64,000 nucleotides of DNA from Adiantum capillus-veneris (taxonomy: Eukaryota > Streptophyta > Polypodiopsida > Polypodiales > Pteridaceae): the NCBI GenBank assembly GCA_014529385.2, contig CM043948.1, positions 83,820,260 to 83,884,259 on the forward strand. The letters run 5' to 3'. How positions within the stretch are numbered: position 1 is the stretch's first letter; each line of letters opens with the position of its first letter. Positions 50,591 to 63,070 of the stretch are shown here, piece after piece. The notes under the pieces were generated by a model that made no database searches, was not told the DNA's origin, and was given only the letters and a program-made list of their open reading frames with translations. The position numbers and the translations under genes are program-made.

Positions 50591-52427
50591 CATGAGTGGA
50601 CGTACGTGCATGAAATAGTGCCAGGATGAACGACATCTCGATTGAAGTGCAAGTCTTGTCACCATGTGTTCAGTGAAATGCTACAAGGATCAAAGAGCAT
50701 TTGTTCAAAGTGCCAAGCAATATTGGGCCTTGTACCTTGCTTCCATGAGACATATTCTAGATTATGTACGGAAAGTAATGGTTGTCCTTGAGGAAAAAAG
50801 TAAAGGGGTAAGCAAAAGCGATCGTACTATGGGAAGAGCAGATCCAATGGACGAAGAAGAATCTATTATGAATGAGGAGAGGGATCCAATGGGCACTGAG
50901 AATAGAGAGCATAATTTCTTTAATCCTTGTGTTCCATAGTGAAGTGCAGGGTACAACATCCTTCGAAGTAGGTTCATCTAGCAATGCATCTAATTCAAAG
51001 AGAAATTGTACCGATGGTATTGGAAGAGGGTTATCTACGAATCAAACATTCCATCAAGCTTTTGATAAACAATGGTTATACATGCTGCATTTGAAGTGGA
51101 CCAATATTTCTCGCATGTGGTGTTCCATTCAATGTGGTGCACAACCCTATCTTCAAAGATGCATTGATGAGTGTCGCCAAAAAAGGATTTGTGATGTTAG
51201 TTTTAATAAAATGCTCATAGAGTATGTTGACAAAGTCAAAGATGAGGTAGAAAGCACGCTCAAACTTGCAGTCCTGGAATATATTCCTACTTTTGGATGT
51301 ACTATAGCTTTGGATGGATGGACCAATTGTCAAAAAAAACCTTAAATCAATGTGATGTTGATTTGTCCCCGACGGGTAGTGTCTTTAGAAGCCATTGATA
51401 CGTCCTTGAAGGAAAAAACCATTCCATTTCTTTCAAAGATCTATAAGTGTGCCATATCAAAAGCTGGAGGACCAAATAATTGACAGCCATCGTCACCGAC
51501 AATGCTGCAAATTACAAAGGTGCAGGTCTTGCAATTCAAGCAAAGCACTTAGAATTAACATGGACATCATGCGGTGCACATATTATCAATTTGCTTATGG
51601 AAGACATTGGCAAACTTGACAAAATAAAAACTAGTTTGTTGGAAGTAAACACAATTGTAAAGCTCATTAGAGAGCATCACTTTTCATATGCTCCGTCCAT
51701 TACAAAGTTTTGTGCGACTTGGTTTGCTACTGCATATTATGTGTGTTGTCAACACTGAAAGATGTTTGACATGCACTGGTGGAAACAGCTGTCGACATGC
51801 GATGGGATGCATGGCTTAGCAAATATTCCAGCTACAACATTAAGGGTTCATCAACTTGTCAATTCTCTAGTGTTTTGGAGAAATGTGAAAAAGGTTGTCA
51901 GTGTTACAAAACCCTTTGTGGATCTGCTATGCTTGGTGGATAAAAACTCTTTTGTATGGTGTATTGGTATATGGCAGAAGCCATTGGAAAGCTCAAGGAC
52001 TTTCAAGGCTACACTAGTAAGATAAAACATTTCTAGTTTCACAAAATCTTGATGAGAAAATGCACACGCCGTTACACAATGCAACATTCGCTTTGGATCC
52101 AAAATTTCAGCTCCATGAACAATCCTCCAATTCAAAAGTGATGCGTGGTTTCAAAGCTGTGTGCATGCAACTCTTAGGGTCAGATGAGGACAACGATGCA
52201 TTTCATCAACGCGTTGACTATCCCAATAGGGTTGGTATGTTTAGTAATCCTTGGCACATTGACGCCATAAAAAATAAGCGCACCTATGTGGTGGAAAGAA
52301 TATGGTGGAGAAAAGATAGAACTGCAACACATAGCTGTCAAAGTATTATCTGTTGCTGCTTCAAGTGGTAGTTGGGAGAGAAATTGATCTGCATTTGACT
52401 TCTTACACATTAATAAATATCTGAGTT
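50591..52427 (+). pseudogene. hAT-family transposase, broken
   Basis: Full order of a plant hAT transposase can be followed across frameshifts. A BED-type zinc finger lies at the start (WTYVHEIVPG, then SRLKCKSCHHVF, about 50597-50675). A DUF659-type core follows: FNKMLIEYVDKVKDEV (about 51201), GCTIALDGWTN (about 51297) and, in another frame, TAIVTDNAANYKGAG (about 51483) and LTWTSCGAHIINLLMEDIG (about 51555). The C-terminal dimerisation region is YGGEKIELQHIAVKVLSVAA and SGSWERN-stop-SAFDFLH (about 52306-52410). The enzyme would excise and reinsert the element. Several stops and frame changes show it is inactive. hAT terminal repeats and the 8-bp target duplication were not found. Confidence 0.8.
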
Positions 52428-54395
52428 GATTATGTAAAATGATTACAAAACATTGTCTTGAAGGATTACAACAATAGAAGTAATAGCTTTTACAACTCAG
52501 CATGCAGAGTGAGATTTGTCAAAATCTCATTCAAGAAAAATTCATCAGAGCCAAGAGATGCAGAGTTGGTCGGTGCAATCAAAAATGCGTTGAGGTTGGC
52601 TGTGGCAGTTGCAACATCTTTTTCTACTGATAGCCGTTTTTTGGCTCTCCATAATTGCCATAGTAAGTTACTCCACCCTACCAAATTCACCCAAACGCTA
52701 TGGCTATCCCTACCATTTCACTGTACATAGGCGTGTGTGAGTTAGGGGGCTTTTCCCATATCTTCTTAAAAACCCTCAGCTAGCTAGTCACTGGTCTAGT
52801 TGAGCCAAAAAAATAAAAAATAAAAGTATATTATGGCCTCTTTGTGTGTAAATATTTCATTGTATATATGGCCTAAATATAGGGATTTTTTATAATTATT
52901 TTGGTATTTTATTTAAATATTTCTACTTAGGTGTGTGTTTTATTAAACCTATGTACACCTTCTTTCATCCTCTTACACCATAATTATATTTTTTGCCAAT
53001 ATGTACATACTCTAACCTCATATTTTTCCTTTATACAAATCACTCCCACATTTTCACCCTCACCCTCGTGAAAACAAAAAATTGATTTCTACTCATTGGT
53101 TACGTTTATTATATTATTTACTTGCATACCTTTTCCTCTTTCACCCAAAATAATTCAAGGAGGGACCATATCTTATGATTCCAATATCTTTCCATATCCA
53201 TAACTCCTCCATATTTTTATTTTTATTTTTACTCATTATTCTAACACCATGTGCTCATTGAGCTAAAGTCCATGAATAGTCCATACACTAGTCCCACCAT
53301 GTATATATTTCTTTATTCACCAATAATCCTCCTCCATGCATGGGTCAAGGGCAACTTGGATGCTTTGTATTATAATATGACAAAGGAGGGGCTCACTCTT
53401 GGATGCATTGTACAAATTCAACAAAGGAGAGGGCCACTAAAAGACTTTTGCAGGCATAAAAAACAGGCTTTTTGGTGAGAATTTTGGCACCTATCTCCAC
53501 TTCGAATTTGGAGCGGTGGTCAAAAGATAAAATGTAGCCCACGCTCTGAATAATCACCTCAAATGTTTTCATGATTTTTGGAGCTACCAGCGATAAGCTA
53601 TGATTTTTTGAGTGGACCCCAATCTGCCCACTTTTCTCATAAGTAGCCCTTAGTCTTCTCTCACCCTTCCACACACCTACTCACTCTTACATATCCCTCC
53701 CTCTCCTTCCCTCACTCAAACCTGCAATTTCCATGGCTTCTCCCACCCTCTTCACCATTACCCTTCTCTCTCATCCCTATAGTTCTTTTATGAACCTCTA
53801 CATACATACACCCTCTCCATGTCTCTCTCTATTGCTTCTATGTTACAATTTCATTTACCTCTCCTAAAAATATCTAAAATTCAACATCTTAACCATGATA
53901 ACTTCTGCAAATTGAAGATTTTTCATCAACAAATCCTCTTTTCATCGTGGTGGTCAACCGTGGCGGCGACGTAAAGACCACGGTCATTTTTTCCACAATC
54001 TACACAAGGGTGAGTTCAAGCTTCTTCAAAGCTTCACCATCTCAATGATTCTCTTTTAATTCACCCCTCTTCCTTCATCAAATCAACTCATCCTACCCAT
54101 TGTAAATGTATCACTAACAATTCTAGTGATTATTACCACTAACAACTAACTTCTCTTGTAAAAATGCACCCACACTATCAACATATGGAGTAGGCAACCG
54201 CACAAGTAAACCAAATTCACTCACTCCCATGGAAGTTTATCTCCTTTCACCACATCAATAATTCTCTTACCTGAGCCCACATCCATGTGACTCAAGAGAG
54301 ACCCCATTCTCATTTGAAATTCATAAAAATTCATAATCTTTGATCTTTCCTAATAAAATTGATTAGGCTTAATCCTAATCAAGGCTTCTAAAACC

Positions 54396-54403
54396 TATAA
54401 ATA
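54396..54403 (+). promoter_or_regulatory. TATA box in LTR-like sequence
   Basis: TATAAATA in the context AACCTATAAATAGAACCC; a short near-palindrome GATTAGGCTTAATCCTAATC lies about 20 bp upstream. Confidence 0.4.
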
Positions 54404-54904
54404 GAACCCATTCCTCCTTGTAAAAGACATCACTATACCATTGCACACTAGATTGAGCGTACCACACGCTAGTTCTATCTTGGTTGTAAAGAGAGAGTAT
54501 TAAGCTTTCTATACACCATCACCTTGGTGCATAGAAAAGCTTGAGCTGGTTTGAGTGAGTGCGAGTAGAAGATATTCTTCCTACCATTGTTGTATCTACC
54601 CCAACATCAATGAATTGGTAGTTTTGGGTGCAATTCATGTCCAAAGGCTCACGCTTCTCCTCCAATTTGGCTTGGCAAACTCATTCAGCTTCATAAGGTG
54701 ACTTGTTTCATTGAAGGTTGTCGTTTTGTTGCTTGTGATTCATTGGCTATTGTTTGGCTACCATTGTAAGAGGGTGGATGGTGAGAGGGCTCCCATAACC
54801 CTAAGACAATGTGGTAGTGATGCTATAACCAAATCTTGTCACTTGATTCCGCACGCTCTAAGTCCCTTTTTGTGCAAAATATAAAGTTGAAGCTAAGTTG
54901 TACA

Positions 54905-54908
<4 letters not shown>

Positions 54909-54965
<57 letters not shown>
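54909..54965. repeat. (CT)n microsatellite
   Basis: Long uninterrupted CT run. Confidence 0.95.
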
Positions 54966-54968
<3 letters not shown>

Positions 54969-55564
54969 TTTTAGAGTGTGAGAGTGTTCCATTGGTGTTA
55001 GGGTTAGTGTAAATTCCTTGCTTGTTTGTGGGTTGCTCTAACGATTCTCCTCTTTTGCGTCCTAGTTCGCTCTTAAACTAGGTGGTGCCCCTTGTGTAGT
55101 TGGGATTTGACTGTGGGTTTGTTGTTTTGGTTTGTGTTGTGTTGTGCCCTAGCCCCATTGAGCAGCACGGGAGCCTTGAAGGGTGTCTAGAGGTTGCTCT
55201 TCTTGTTGCCCACCCCGGACCGCCTCACTACAAGGGAACCAAACTTCTCGTTGTACTTTGAAAGCTTGCTTTGAGCTAGTGCAAGCTCTCTTCTAGTGGC
55301 GTCTAGCCTTGACTTGCTAGGTCAACTCCCTAGCTTGCCATCTCCACAATGATTTCATGCTCCTATGGCAAAAGGATGACATGGATGCTTTCGCAATGGT
55401 TGGGGTCTTTGCTTGTTCTACGTTGAAACCTTATTGGCAATGTGGCTAAGCCCAACGCCCGCGTTAGGAGGCTTATCATCCCAATTGACTCTCTTGCCCA
55501 ATATGTAATGAGCATAGCAGTGCTGAATGAAGTATATGGAAATCTGGCTATTATTAGGGATAGC

Positions 55565-55862
55565 TCATTGTTGACGAATCAATTGTTGGATAAAAACTTG
55601 AGCTAAGCCCACATGTTGCAAGTATGAGAGCTCTAATAGTGAATTTCCCTTTGCGTGGCCACTTGTTCTGAAAAGTGTATTTCGAACAAAGCGGTTCAGA
55701 CATAAGTCTTTGCATTGTTTGCGACTCAAGGGCTCGCCTTCTAGGTTTGATTCATCCTCTTGAATGCTGGCAATAACTGATAACTCCGACTCTCCACATT
55801 GAATTTGCTCCGTGCTGATAATTTGTTGTGCCTTATCGTAATCGAGGTCTTCAACCATATCT
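55565..55862 (-). other. Exon-like ORF with splice acceptor, unknown function
   Basis: On the minus strand a T-rich tract ending in GTAG (near 55862) resembles an intron acceptor. It leads into MVEDLDYDKAQQIISTEQIQC and an open frame to 55565 (LSRKQCKDLCLNRFVRNTL near the middle). No family recognised. Copia-2 lies immediately upstream in the minus direction. If Copia-2 is removed, the kinase-like gene (61692-63070, minus) is the next gene upstream, so this could be its last exon; that is inference. Confidence 0.35.
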
Positions 55863-56029
55863 ACAAAAAAAAAACCAAAATTTAACAACCATATAAGCAA
55901 ATCTTCTGAAAGTTGAAATTGACAAATCAATATACAGACAATGATGCAAATGTCAAACTAATTTCAATGATATAAGGATAGTTTGAATTTAAAAACATAA
56001 AATTGTCACTTAAATCGTGATGTGATACT

Positions 56030-56387
56030 TAAATTAACATTACATTTGTTAGGAAATATGACGTAGCTAAATAGATATTTGAGTAGATTACTTAATGGAG
56101 AGAGATAGATTTCACACACAAGAGATTATAGAGTAGAGTAGAGAGAGAGAGAGAGAGAGAGAGTACACACGATATACGTGGTTCACCCAATGTGAGCTAC
56201 GTCCACGGTAAATTAACATTACATTTGTTAGGAAATATGACGTAGCTAAATAGATATTTGAGTAGATTACTTAATGGAGAGAGATAGATTTCACACACAA
56301 GAGATTACAGAGTAGAGTAGAGAGAGAGAGAGAGAGAGAGAGTACACACGATATACGTGGTTCACCCAATGTGGGCTACGTCCACGG
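56030..56387 (-). repeat. 179-bp tandem duplication spanning the Copia-2 target site and LTR edge
   Basis: Copies 56030-56208 and 56209-56387 are nearly identical. Each contains 17 bp of host sequence (TAAATTAACATTACATT) plus the first 162 bp of the LTR. As a result the target duplication ACATT and LTR edge occur twice on this side (56042-56046 and 56221-56225). Confidence 0.93.
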
Positions 56388-57006
56388 GAAAGCAGCCACT
56401 CAATGGTTTTAGTACTTCAAAACAAGAAGTAGTTTACAAAGGGATTATACCCTGAATGGAGCTCCCACCTTGCTTCACTCTCACCACCTCACACTCACCT
56501 TGTTGCATCAACTTCACACTATGAAATGTGCGTAGAAATGGCCTCCTTTTATAGGCCAAAAGGGCTGCCCTCTCTTATGAGAGGCAGCCATGTGTAGCCA
56601 CCCTTGTGTGAATAAGTCCAAATCGGACTCTCCAATCCGCCCATGTGTAGGCAAATCCACTTTTAAATTCGGCCACCGGCCATTGACTTCCGACCACCGG
56701 CCACCGGCCATTGACTACCAGCCCCACCGGCCAACTGAGCGATCGTTTTCCGACCACTTTCCGGCCGTCGTCCGGCCATAATATTCCGGCGAAGGAAAAA
56801 AAAAGTCTCAGGGGCTTCCGCCCCTGAGACCCCTAAAGTTGCCCTTGATTTTTGGTCGTGAAAACTTTGGTTTCTGGTGAGTGATTTTTATTTCCTATGA
56901 GTGTTTTTCCTTTACGCACGACGACTTCTCCTCATAATGGGGGCCTTTCAAATGTGCGCTTTACCACATAAAACTACAAGGGGTAAATCAGACTCCATAC
57001 TTAACA
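56226..57006 (-). repeat. 3' LTR of Copia-2
   Basis: 781 bp, plus-strand ends TGTTAGGAAATATG and CATACTTAACA. Contains a (GA)n tract near 56319-56342 and CCACCGGCC-rich sequence near 56680-56740. Confidence 0.92.
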
Positions 57007-57017
57007 ATCTCCCACTT
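57007..57017 (-). other. Polypurine tract of Copia-2
   Basis: Reads AAGTGGGAGAT on the minus strand directly before the 3' LTR. Confidence 0.8.
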
Positions 57018-57066
57018 GGAGACTGATCTCCAAACCAAACCTCTGACTGCTTTCCATCGTGGCTTC

Positions 57067-60000
57067 TTATCCTTGAGTGCCGATTGAAGATGAGCAAAAT
57101 CTCAACTTCTCCTTGTTGACCACCTTTGTAAACATGTCTGCAGGATTTTCACTTGTATGCACCTTTCCTAGCTTTAGTTGTCCCTCTTCCAAAAGAGTGT
57201 GTATGAAGTGATATCTCACCTCAATGTGCTTTGTCCTTGAATAAAAAGCTGAGTTTTTCGCAAGATGAATATCACTTTGGCTATCATTGTACAAGACACA
57301 ATTGTCTTGTTTGAATCCAAGCTCTTCTAAGAATTTGTGAAGCCACATAATTTATTTGCTTGCCTCCGTCATTGGTACATACTCTGCTTCAGTGGTAGAA
57401 AGTGAGACCACTTTCTGTAGCTTTGAAGCCCAGCTTATTGTTGTGCCTTCAACTGTGAAGACATAGCCCGTAGTGCTCCTTCGAGTATCTTTGTCACCTG
57501 CCATATATGCATCAGCATACCCTTGAAGAAAAATATCAGTTTCTCCAAAATACAAACCATTTGTTGTTGTCCCTTTTAGATACCTAAGTATCCACTTCAC
57601 AGCTTGCCAATGCTCTTTACCTGGGTTGTCCATGAACCTACTCACAACTCCCACTGCATGTGCAATGTCCGGCCTTGTCCAGACCATAGCATACATTAGA
57701 GAACCTACCACCGCAGCATATGGAACTTTAGACATATATGCTATCTCCTCTTGTGTCTTTGGACACATATCCTTCGTTAGTTTAAAGTGACCAGCCAAAG
57801 GTGTAGAAACTGGTTTTGCATTTCACATTGCAAACGTTTTTAGTACATTCTTGATGTAATCCTCTTGAGATAGCTTTATTGTCTTCTTCGTCTTGTCCCT
57901 TGATATTTTCATACCAAGCATCCTCTTTGCAGCACCTAAATCCTTCATTGAAAAAGATTTAAACAGCTCCTCTTTTAGGTCTTTGATGTCCTGCATGTTA
58001 GCACTTGCAATCAACATGTCATCAACATACAACATTAGGATGATGAATTTCCCATCTCCCAAATTCTTCATGTAGACGCAGTGATCCGAGTTGCATCTTG
58101 TGAATCCATGATCCAACATCCATCGATCAAACTTTAAGTACCATTGTCTTGATGCTTACTTTAAACCATACAAGCTCTTCTTTAATCTGCAAGCCATTTT
58201 TCTCCTTACCTTTTACTTCATATCCCTTTGGTTGAAGCATGTAGATTTCCTCCTCTAAGTCACCGTGAGGGAATGCCGTATTTACATCCATTTGCTCGAG
58301 ATTTAAATCATGAGCAGCCACAAGGCTTAAGATAAGCCTAATTGCATTCATATTTACAACATGAGAAAATATTTCATTGAAGTCAATACCTTTCTTTTGA
58401 GAAAAACCTTTTACTACAAGCCTAGACTTGTACCTTTTCTTCGCACCTTCTTCTTCCGTCAGCTTGTACACCCATTTGTTTTGAAGTGCCCACTTACCTT
58501 TAGGCAACTCAACCAACTTCCATGTTTGGTTGCCATGTAGTGAGTCCATCTCCACTTGCATGCTCTTCGTCCATTCTTCTTTGGATTCATGTTGCATAGC
58601 TTCTTCATATGATTCCGGCTCTCCGTAATCTGAGATCAAGAGATGGTTGAAGGAAGGAACAAACCTTTCTGGACGTCTACTTGCTCTTGTAGATCTTCGG
58701 GGAATGGGTTGATGCTCCTCATTTGGTTGACATTGTTGCACATTGTCACCGTTTGCAGTCCTTGAGTCTTCACCATCCTCAAGCTCCATGTACTCATCAC
58801 CTGTTTCTTTGTTTGTTTTCTTTCCAAGTAATCTTTGTACATATTTTGTTCATTAAAAATTACATCCCTACTCCTTAAGATTTTACCATCTTCAGGATTC
58901 CATAGGCAATACCCAAAGTCACCTTCTCCATAGCCAATGAAGAAACACTTTTTGGACTTTGCATTTAGCTTTGATCTTAGGCTTCTATCTATGTGCATAA
59001 AAGCCTCACACCCAAACACTTTGAGAAATGCATAATTCATCGATTTACCTGTCCATGCCTCTTCTGGAACTCCCCCATCCAATGCCGTTGAGGGTGACCG
59101 GTTGATTCGCCTCCATTGTCTGATTTGAGGCATTTAATCTTGGTACCTGTTTCATTTTCTACAAAGGCTTTCCACCTTTGAAATATGGAAAATACATTGG
59201 ATTTATTCTTCATGACATAAACCCATGTTTTTCTAGTCGCATCGTCTATGAATGTTACGTAGTACAATGAGCCACCAAGTGATGGTGTACTTGTAGGACC
59301 CCAAACATCAGAATGAACCAGCTCAAGTTTTTTATTTTTTCTTTCATTTCCTGATTTTTGAAATTTTACCCTCTTTTCTTTACCATAAACACAATCTTCA
59401 TAGAACTCTAAGTCCACTTCTTTCAAACCTGGTAGAAGCTTCTTTGTTTGAAGGATTTGCATTCCTTTGGCACTCATATGTCCAAGCCGGTAGTGCCACA
59501 CCGCACTGTCAACTTCTGTAGTTGCTGCACAAGCTGAAGGTTGCGTGCTAACAGTACACAAGTAAAGTGTATCTATCTTTTCTCCCTTGGCAACCACCAA
59601 AGATTCCTTTGAGATCTTCCACCGTTTGTTTCCGAATGCAATGTTGTGACCTTCATCGTCCAATTGTCCTGTAGAGATCAAAATTTTGAGAAGAGAAGGA
59701 GCATGCCTAACATCTTTAAGCTTCCATTCATTTCCGTTAGCAGTTTTGACAGAAACTGTACCTTTGCCGAAAATCTCACAAGCTTCATCATCTCCCAAGT
59801 ATACATACCCAAAATCACCTTTGGTGTAGTCTTGGAAATGTTGCCTGTGTGGTGTCGCATGGAATGAAGCCCCGAAATCTACTATCCAGGAATTAGACAC
59901 ATTGTCTAATGAGAGAATTAGAGCATCTTGCTCTACTTTACCTGCCACATTGGCCTCCGATGTTGGCTTGTTGTCTTGAGACTCTGTCTCCTTCTTCTTC

Positions 60001-60272
60001 TTAGACCTGCAATCCTTCTTGACGTGGCCCTTCTTGCCGCAGTTCCAACATTCAAGAACTGACTTTGTGCGTGACTTGCTCCGCCTTGAGCGATCGCGAC
60101 CCTTTTGGTTTTTGAACCTCGCCTTAGGCCTTCCTCTTGTTTCCATTGACAGTGCAACACTTGATGATTCTCCTGTGCTTCTCCTTCGTATTTCCTCGCT
60201 TAGGAGAACACCCACAACATCATCAAAATTAAGAGTATTTGTGCTAGAAATAGAATTACTTACAGCCGTCAC
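57067..60272 (-). pseudogene. Copia-2 pol (zinc knuckle, protease, integrase, RT, RNase H), broken
   Basis: Minus-strand order: zinc knuckle CWNCGKKGHVKKDC (about 60050), protease SWIVDFGASFHA (about 59880) where DFG stands for the usual DSG, integrase head WHYRLGHMSAKGM and core LVHSDVWGP and LKSDNGGE (about 59120). There the frame jumps to NRSPSTALDGG: a deletion of several tens of residues removes the segment with the third catalytic Glu. RT begins WKLVELPKGKWALQNKWVYK (about 58530) and has the catalytic LYVDDMLIAS (about 58025). RNase H has GYADAYMAGD, VSLSTTEAEY and YNDSQSDIHLA. Frameshifts near 58800 and 58140 and at least two in-frame stops add to the damage. Confidence 0.9.
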
Positions 60273-60351
60273 AAGGCTGTCCCAACTATTCGGAGTAGAG
60301 ATGATAGTATAAGGAGAGCTCGCACTTCGTCATCGAAATTGATTTTCACGA

Positions 60352-60759
60352 TCAAAGTTGACTTATGTTTATGTTAAAGTCATTTAGGTGTTCTGCAACT
60401 GAACCATTCTCTGCCATCTTTAGATTGAACAAGCGCTTCATAAGAAATACCTTATTGGATGCCGATGGTTTCTTGTAGAATTCGTCAGGTGACTTCATCA
60501 AGTCCTCCGTGTTCTTCATCTCCGAAAGATTAAAGGCCACCGTTGACGCCAAGCTTAACCGGATTGTTCCCAGTGCCTTTCGATCAAGGACGATCCATGC
60601 CTCATCTGCCATCGTTGCGGGCTTCTTTGCAAGACCTCCTAGTGGAAAATAGAGGTCTTTCTGGTAGAGATAGTCTTCAATCTGTATCTTCCAATGTTGG
60701 TAGTTTTTGCCGTTGAACTTCTCAATCTTGAGCTTCCCTTCCTCCGCCATAACTCCCAC
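60352..60759 (-). pseudogene. Copia-2 gag N-terminal part
   Basis: 135-residue frame starting MGVMAEEGKLKIEKFNGKNY, typical of the UBN2/Copia Gag start, with FNGKNYQHWKIQIEDYL and, later, LFNLKMAENGSVAEHLNDF. A frameshift near 60350 separates it from the remainder of Gag in the 60272 frame. Gag builds the particle around element RNA. Confidence 0.88.
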
Positions 60760-60810
60760 TCAATTCAAGGAATCCTTTCCTTGAGATAATTTAGCTACGA
60801 GCAAACCTTG

Positions 60811-60822
60811 CTCTGATACCAG
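60811..60822 (-). other. Primer binding site of Copia-2
   Basis: Minus strand TGGTATCAGAG beside the 5' LTR; initiator tRNA-Met complement. Confidence 0.9.
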
Positions 60823-60823
60823 T

Positions 60824-60903
60824 TGTTAGGAAATACGACGTAGCTAAATAGATATTTTGTACATTACTTAATGGAGAGAGATAGATTTCACACACAAGAG
60901 ATT

Positions 60904-60942
<39 letters not shown>

Positions 60943-61602
60943 CACGATATACATGGTTCACCCAATGTGGGCTACGTCCACGGGAAAGCAGCCACTCAAT
61001 GGCTTTAGTACTTCAAAACAAGAAGTGGTTTACAAAGGGATTATACCCTTAATGGAGCTCCCGCCTTGCTTCACTCTCATCACATCACACTCACCTTGTT
61101 GCATCAACTTCACACTATGAAATGTGTGCAAAAATGGCCTCCTTTTATAGGCCAAAATGGCTACCCTCTCTTATGAGAGGCAGCTATGTGTAGCCACCCT
61201 TGTGTGAATAAGTCCAAATCGGACCCTCCAATCCGCCCTTGTGTGGCCGCCCTTGTGTAGGCAAATCCGCTTTTGAATTCAGCCACCGGCCATTGACTTT
61301 CGACCACCGGCCATTGACTACCGGCCAACCGACCGGTCATTTTCCGAGCACTTTCCGGCCGCCGTCCGGCCATAATATTCCAACGAAGGAAAAAAAAAAG
61401 TCTCAAGGGCTTCTGCCCCCGAGGCCCCTAAAGTTGCCCTTGATTTTTGGCCGTGAAAACTTTGGTTTCCGGTGAGTGATTTATATTTCCTGTGAGTGTT
61501 TTTCCTTCACGCACGATGGCTTCTCCTCATAATGGGGGCCTTACAAATGTGCGCTTTTACCACATAAAACTACAAGGGGTAAATCAGGCTCCATACTTAA
61601 CA
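60824..61602 (-). repeat. 5' LTR of Copia-2
   Basis: 779-bp partner of 56226-57006 with small differences, including an extra CCGCCCTTGTGT-type insertion near 61240 and a shorter (GA)n tract. Followed by the target duplication ACATT. Confidence 0.92.
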
Positions 61603-61691
61603 ACATTAACAACACAGTGACAATTTCAAGCCAAAAGAAGTTGTTTGTATTCATTCATTTTTTGGTCGGAGACTAGAAGAAGATACAACAT

Positions 61692-63070
61692 TCATGCCAA
61701 CTCTGTGGGCTCCACCATTGATACAAAGGGATAAATCAAAACCCGAAGGTCGATATTTCTGTCTTTGCCTAAATCAAGAGTTTTATGTATTTTTTTTACA
61801 AAGGCTCTTTGATCTGGATCACTTGGCAATGGAATGCAATTAAGTATGTGTTTCAGAACCCAACATAGAGAATATACATCCGTGGCTTTAGAAAAAGGAG
61901 GAGGGTTGGTGGAGATACACTTGGGGGTAGCCCAAGGATAGTCTCGAAGGTGATTGTTTTGACACTCCAAAGACAGATCTGTTAGGTTTGGAAATGTCTT
62001 CGTAGTTGGGAATAAGCTAGAAGTGCCCCAATTTGTAATGTCGCAATAAACACCCTTGTCAGCAAAATGCAACATAATGTTGCGAGGGTGAAGGTCGTTG
62101 TGGTAAAAATCATGGTGATGTAAGCACTTCAACGTTTGCAGCAGAGTATTGACAATGTGTAAGATATTGCCTTGGAAGCACTCTATACTACCAGCTGTTT
62201 GCAAAAAATCTTTGATGGAAAGCTTGCTTCCATCCGAGTGACATGCTTGTATCCACTGCTCCACATGACCTCCGTTCCAATATTTGAAGATAAGCATTGG
62301 CCGTGGGAGTGACGCACGATGCCAAGCGGGAGGATTATACCTTGGTGTTGGATATTTAAAGTGGTGGCTTCTTCCATGGCTTGTTGTGCAGCAATTGGTC
62401 CATGTGGCTGGATCTTGAATATTTTAGAAACATACACAAGGTCTGAGAAGGCAGGATGATGTAGTATACGAACTTGCTTGACGTATGCCCATCTGCCTTC
62501 TCAGAGTTGGGGAGCTTGCAAGTGGAAAACATGTTGGTCCTGTAGGAGGTGCAACACTAGTGGATCATTGCCTTGGGCTACTGCTTCTACATTCAAAGGT
62601 TGAGCCGGAGTTGTCACTTCTATCTCAGTGATTGGCTCGGTAGAATCACCCACTCTTGGTCTTTTACTAGGGCCTTCTAGATTGCTCTTTCATTTCATTT
62701 TTACATGCAATTGATGAACCAATTGCATTCTTTCGTGTACTAGAGGGAGAGAGCGAACTTCATGGTTTTGCAGAGCATCAAAAGCAACCAAGATTTGGCC
62801 CAAGACTTGTTTGACAAGCCCTCGCAATTGATTGCCATTGAAAACTGCAATATCAAATGATATTGCGGAGAATGATTGTTGTAAGCGCTCAAAGCAATGT
62901 TTTGTCAATGTATTGACAAAATCATTAAAACTAGAAGGCTCTGTAGTTTCAAAACATTGACGTAACTCCTTCTTGTCCACACCATGTAGATAGCAACCAA
63001 CAGCTACAATGACGGTTTTTCGACGTGGTCGTGATACCTTCATCTCTGACATGGCTATTAAAACAAACAA
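61692..63070 (-). pseudogene. Kinase-like protein with unassigned N-terminal region, broken
   Basis: From ATG at 63070 a frame reads MFVLIAMSEMKVSRPRRKT, a 126-residue region with no known domain, then a stop near 62690. It continues in frame through a linker, with a second stop near 62510, into YVSKIFKI (the Lys-bearing strand of a kinase fold) and MEEATTLNIQHQGI, where Glu could pair with that Lys. One frameshift near 62300 leads to FKYWNGGHVEQWI, the catalytic-loop-like HNDLHPRNIM (about 62100-62073), TNWGTS where DFG would be (Asp replaced by Asn), DYPWATPKCI and TDVYSLCWVLKHIL, ending at 61692. It looks like a degraded, possibly inactive kinase. The real start and exon structure are uncertain. 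Confidence 0.6.

Larger units (their letters stand above)
52428..55560. other. Non-coding; LTR-like segment with TATA box, no gene recognised
   Basis: An ORF at 52458-52730 has no known motif. At 54396-54403 a TATA box (CCTATAAATAGAACCC context) is followed by leader-like sequence and a (CT)n tract at 54909-54965, resembling the U3-R region of an LTR element. The TATA context matches that at 1491. No LTR pair or primer site was found, so this could be a solo or decayed LTR. Confidence 0.35.
56226..61602 (-). mobile_element. Copia-2: complete, inactivated Ty1/Copia retrotransposon
   Basis: Minus-strand element with LTRs 56226-57006 and 60824-61602 (ends TG...CA on the plus strand), tRNA-Met primer site at 60811-60822, polypurine tract at 57007-57017 and target duplication ACATT (56221-56225 and 61603-61607). 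The LTRs are roughly 94-95% identical by eye. Gag, protease, integrase, RT and RNase H occur in Copia order. A deletion removes part of the integrase core and several stops and frameshifts break the rest. It belongs to a different Copia family from Copia-1. Confidence 0.94.

Noticed and set aside
54396-55560. Full LTR element inferred from a TATA box and leader-like sequence
   Set aside because: No primer site, LTR pair or target duplication could be found, so only an LTR-like note is kept.
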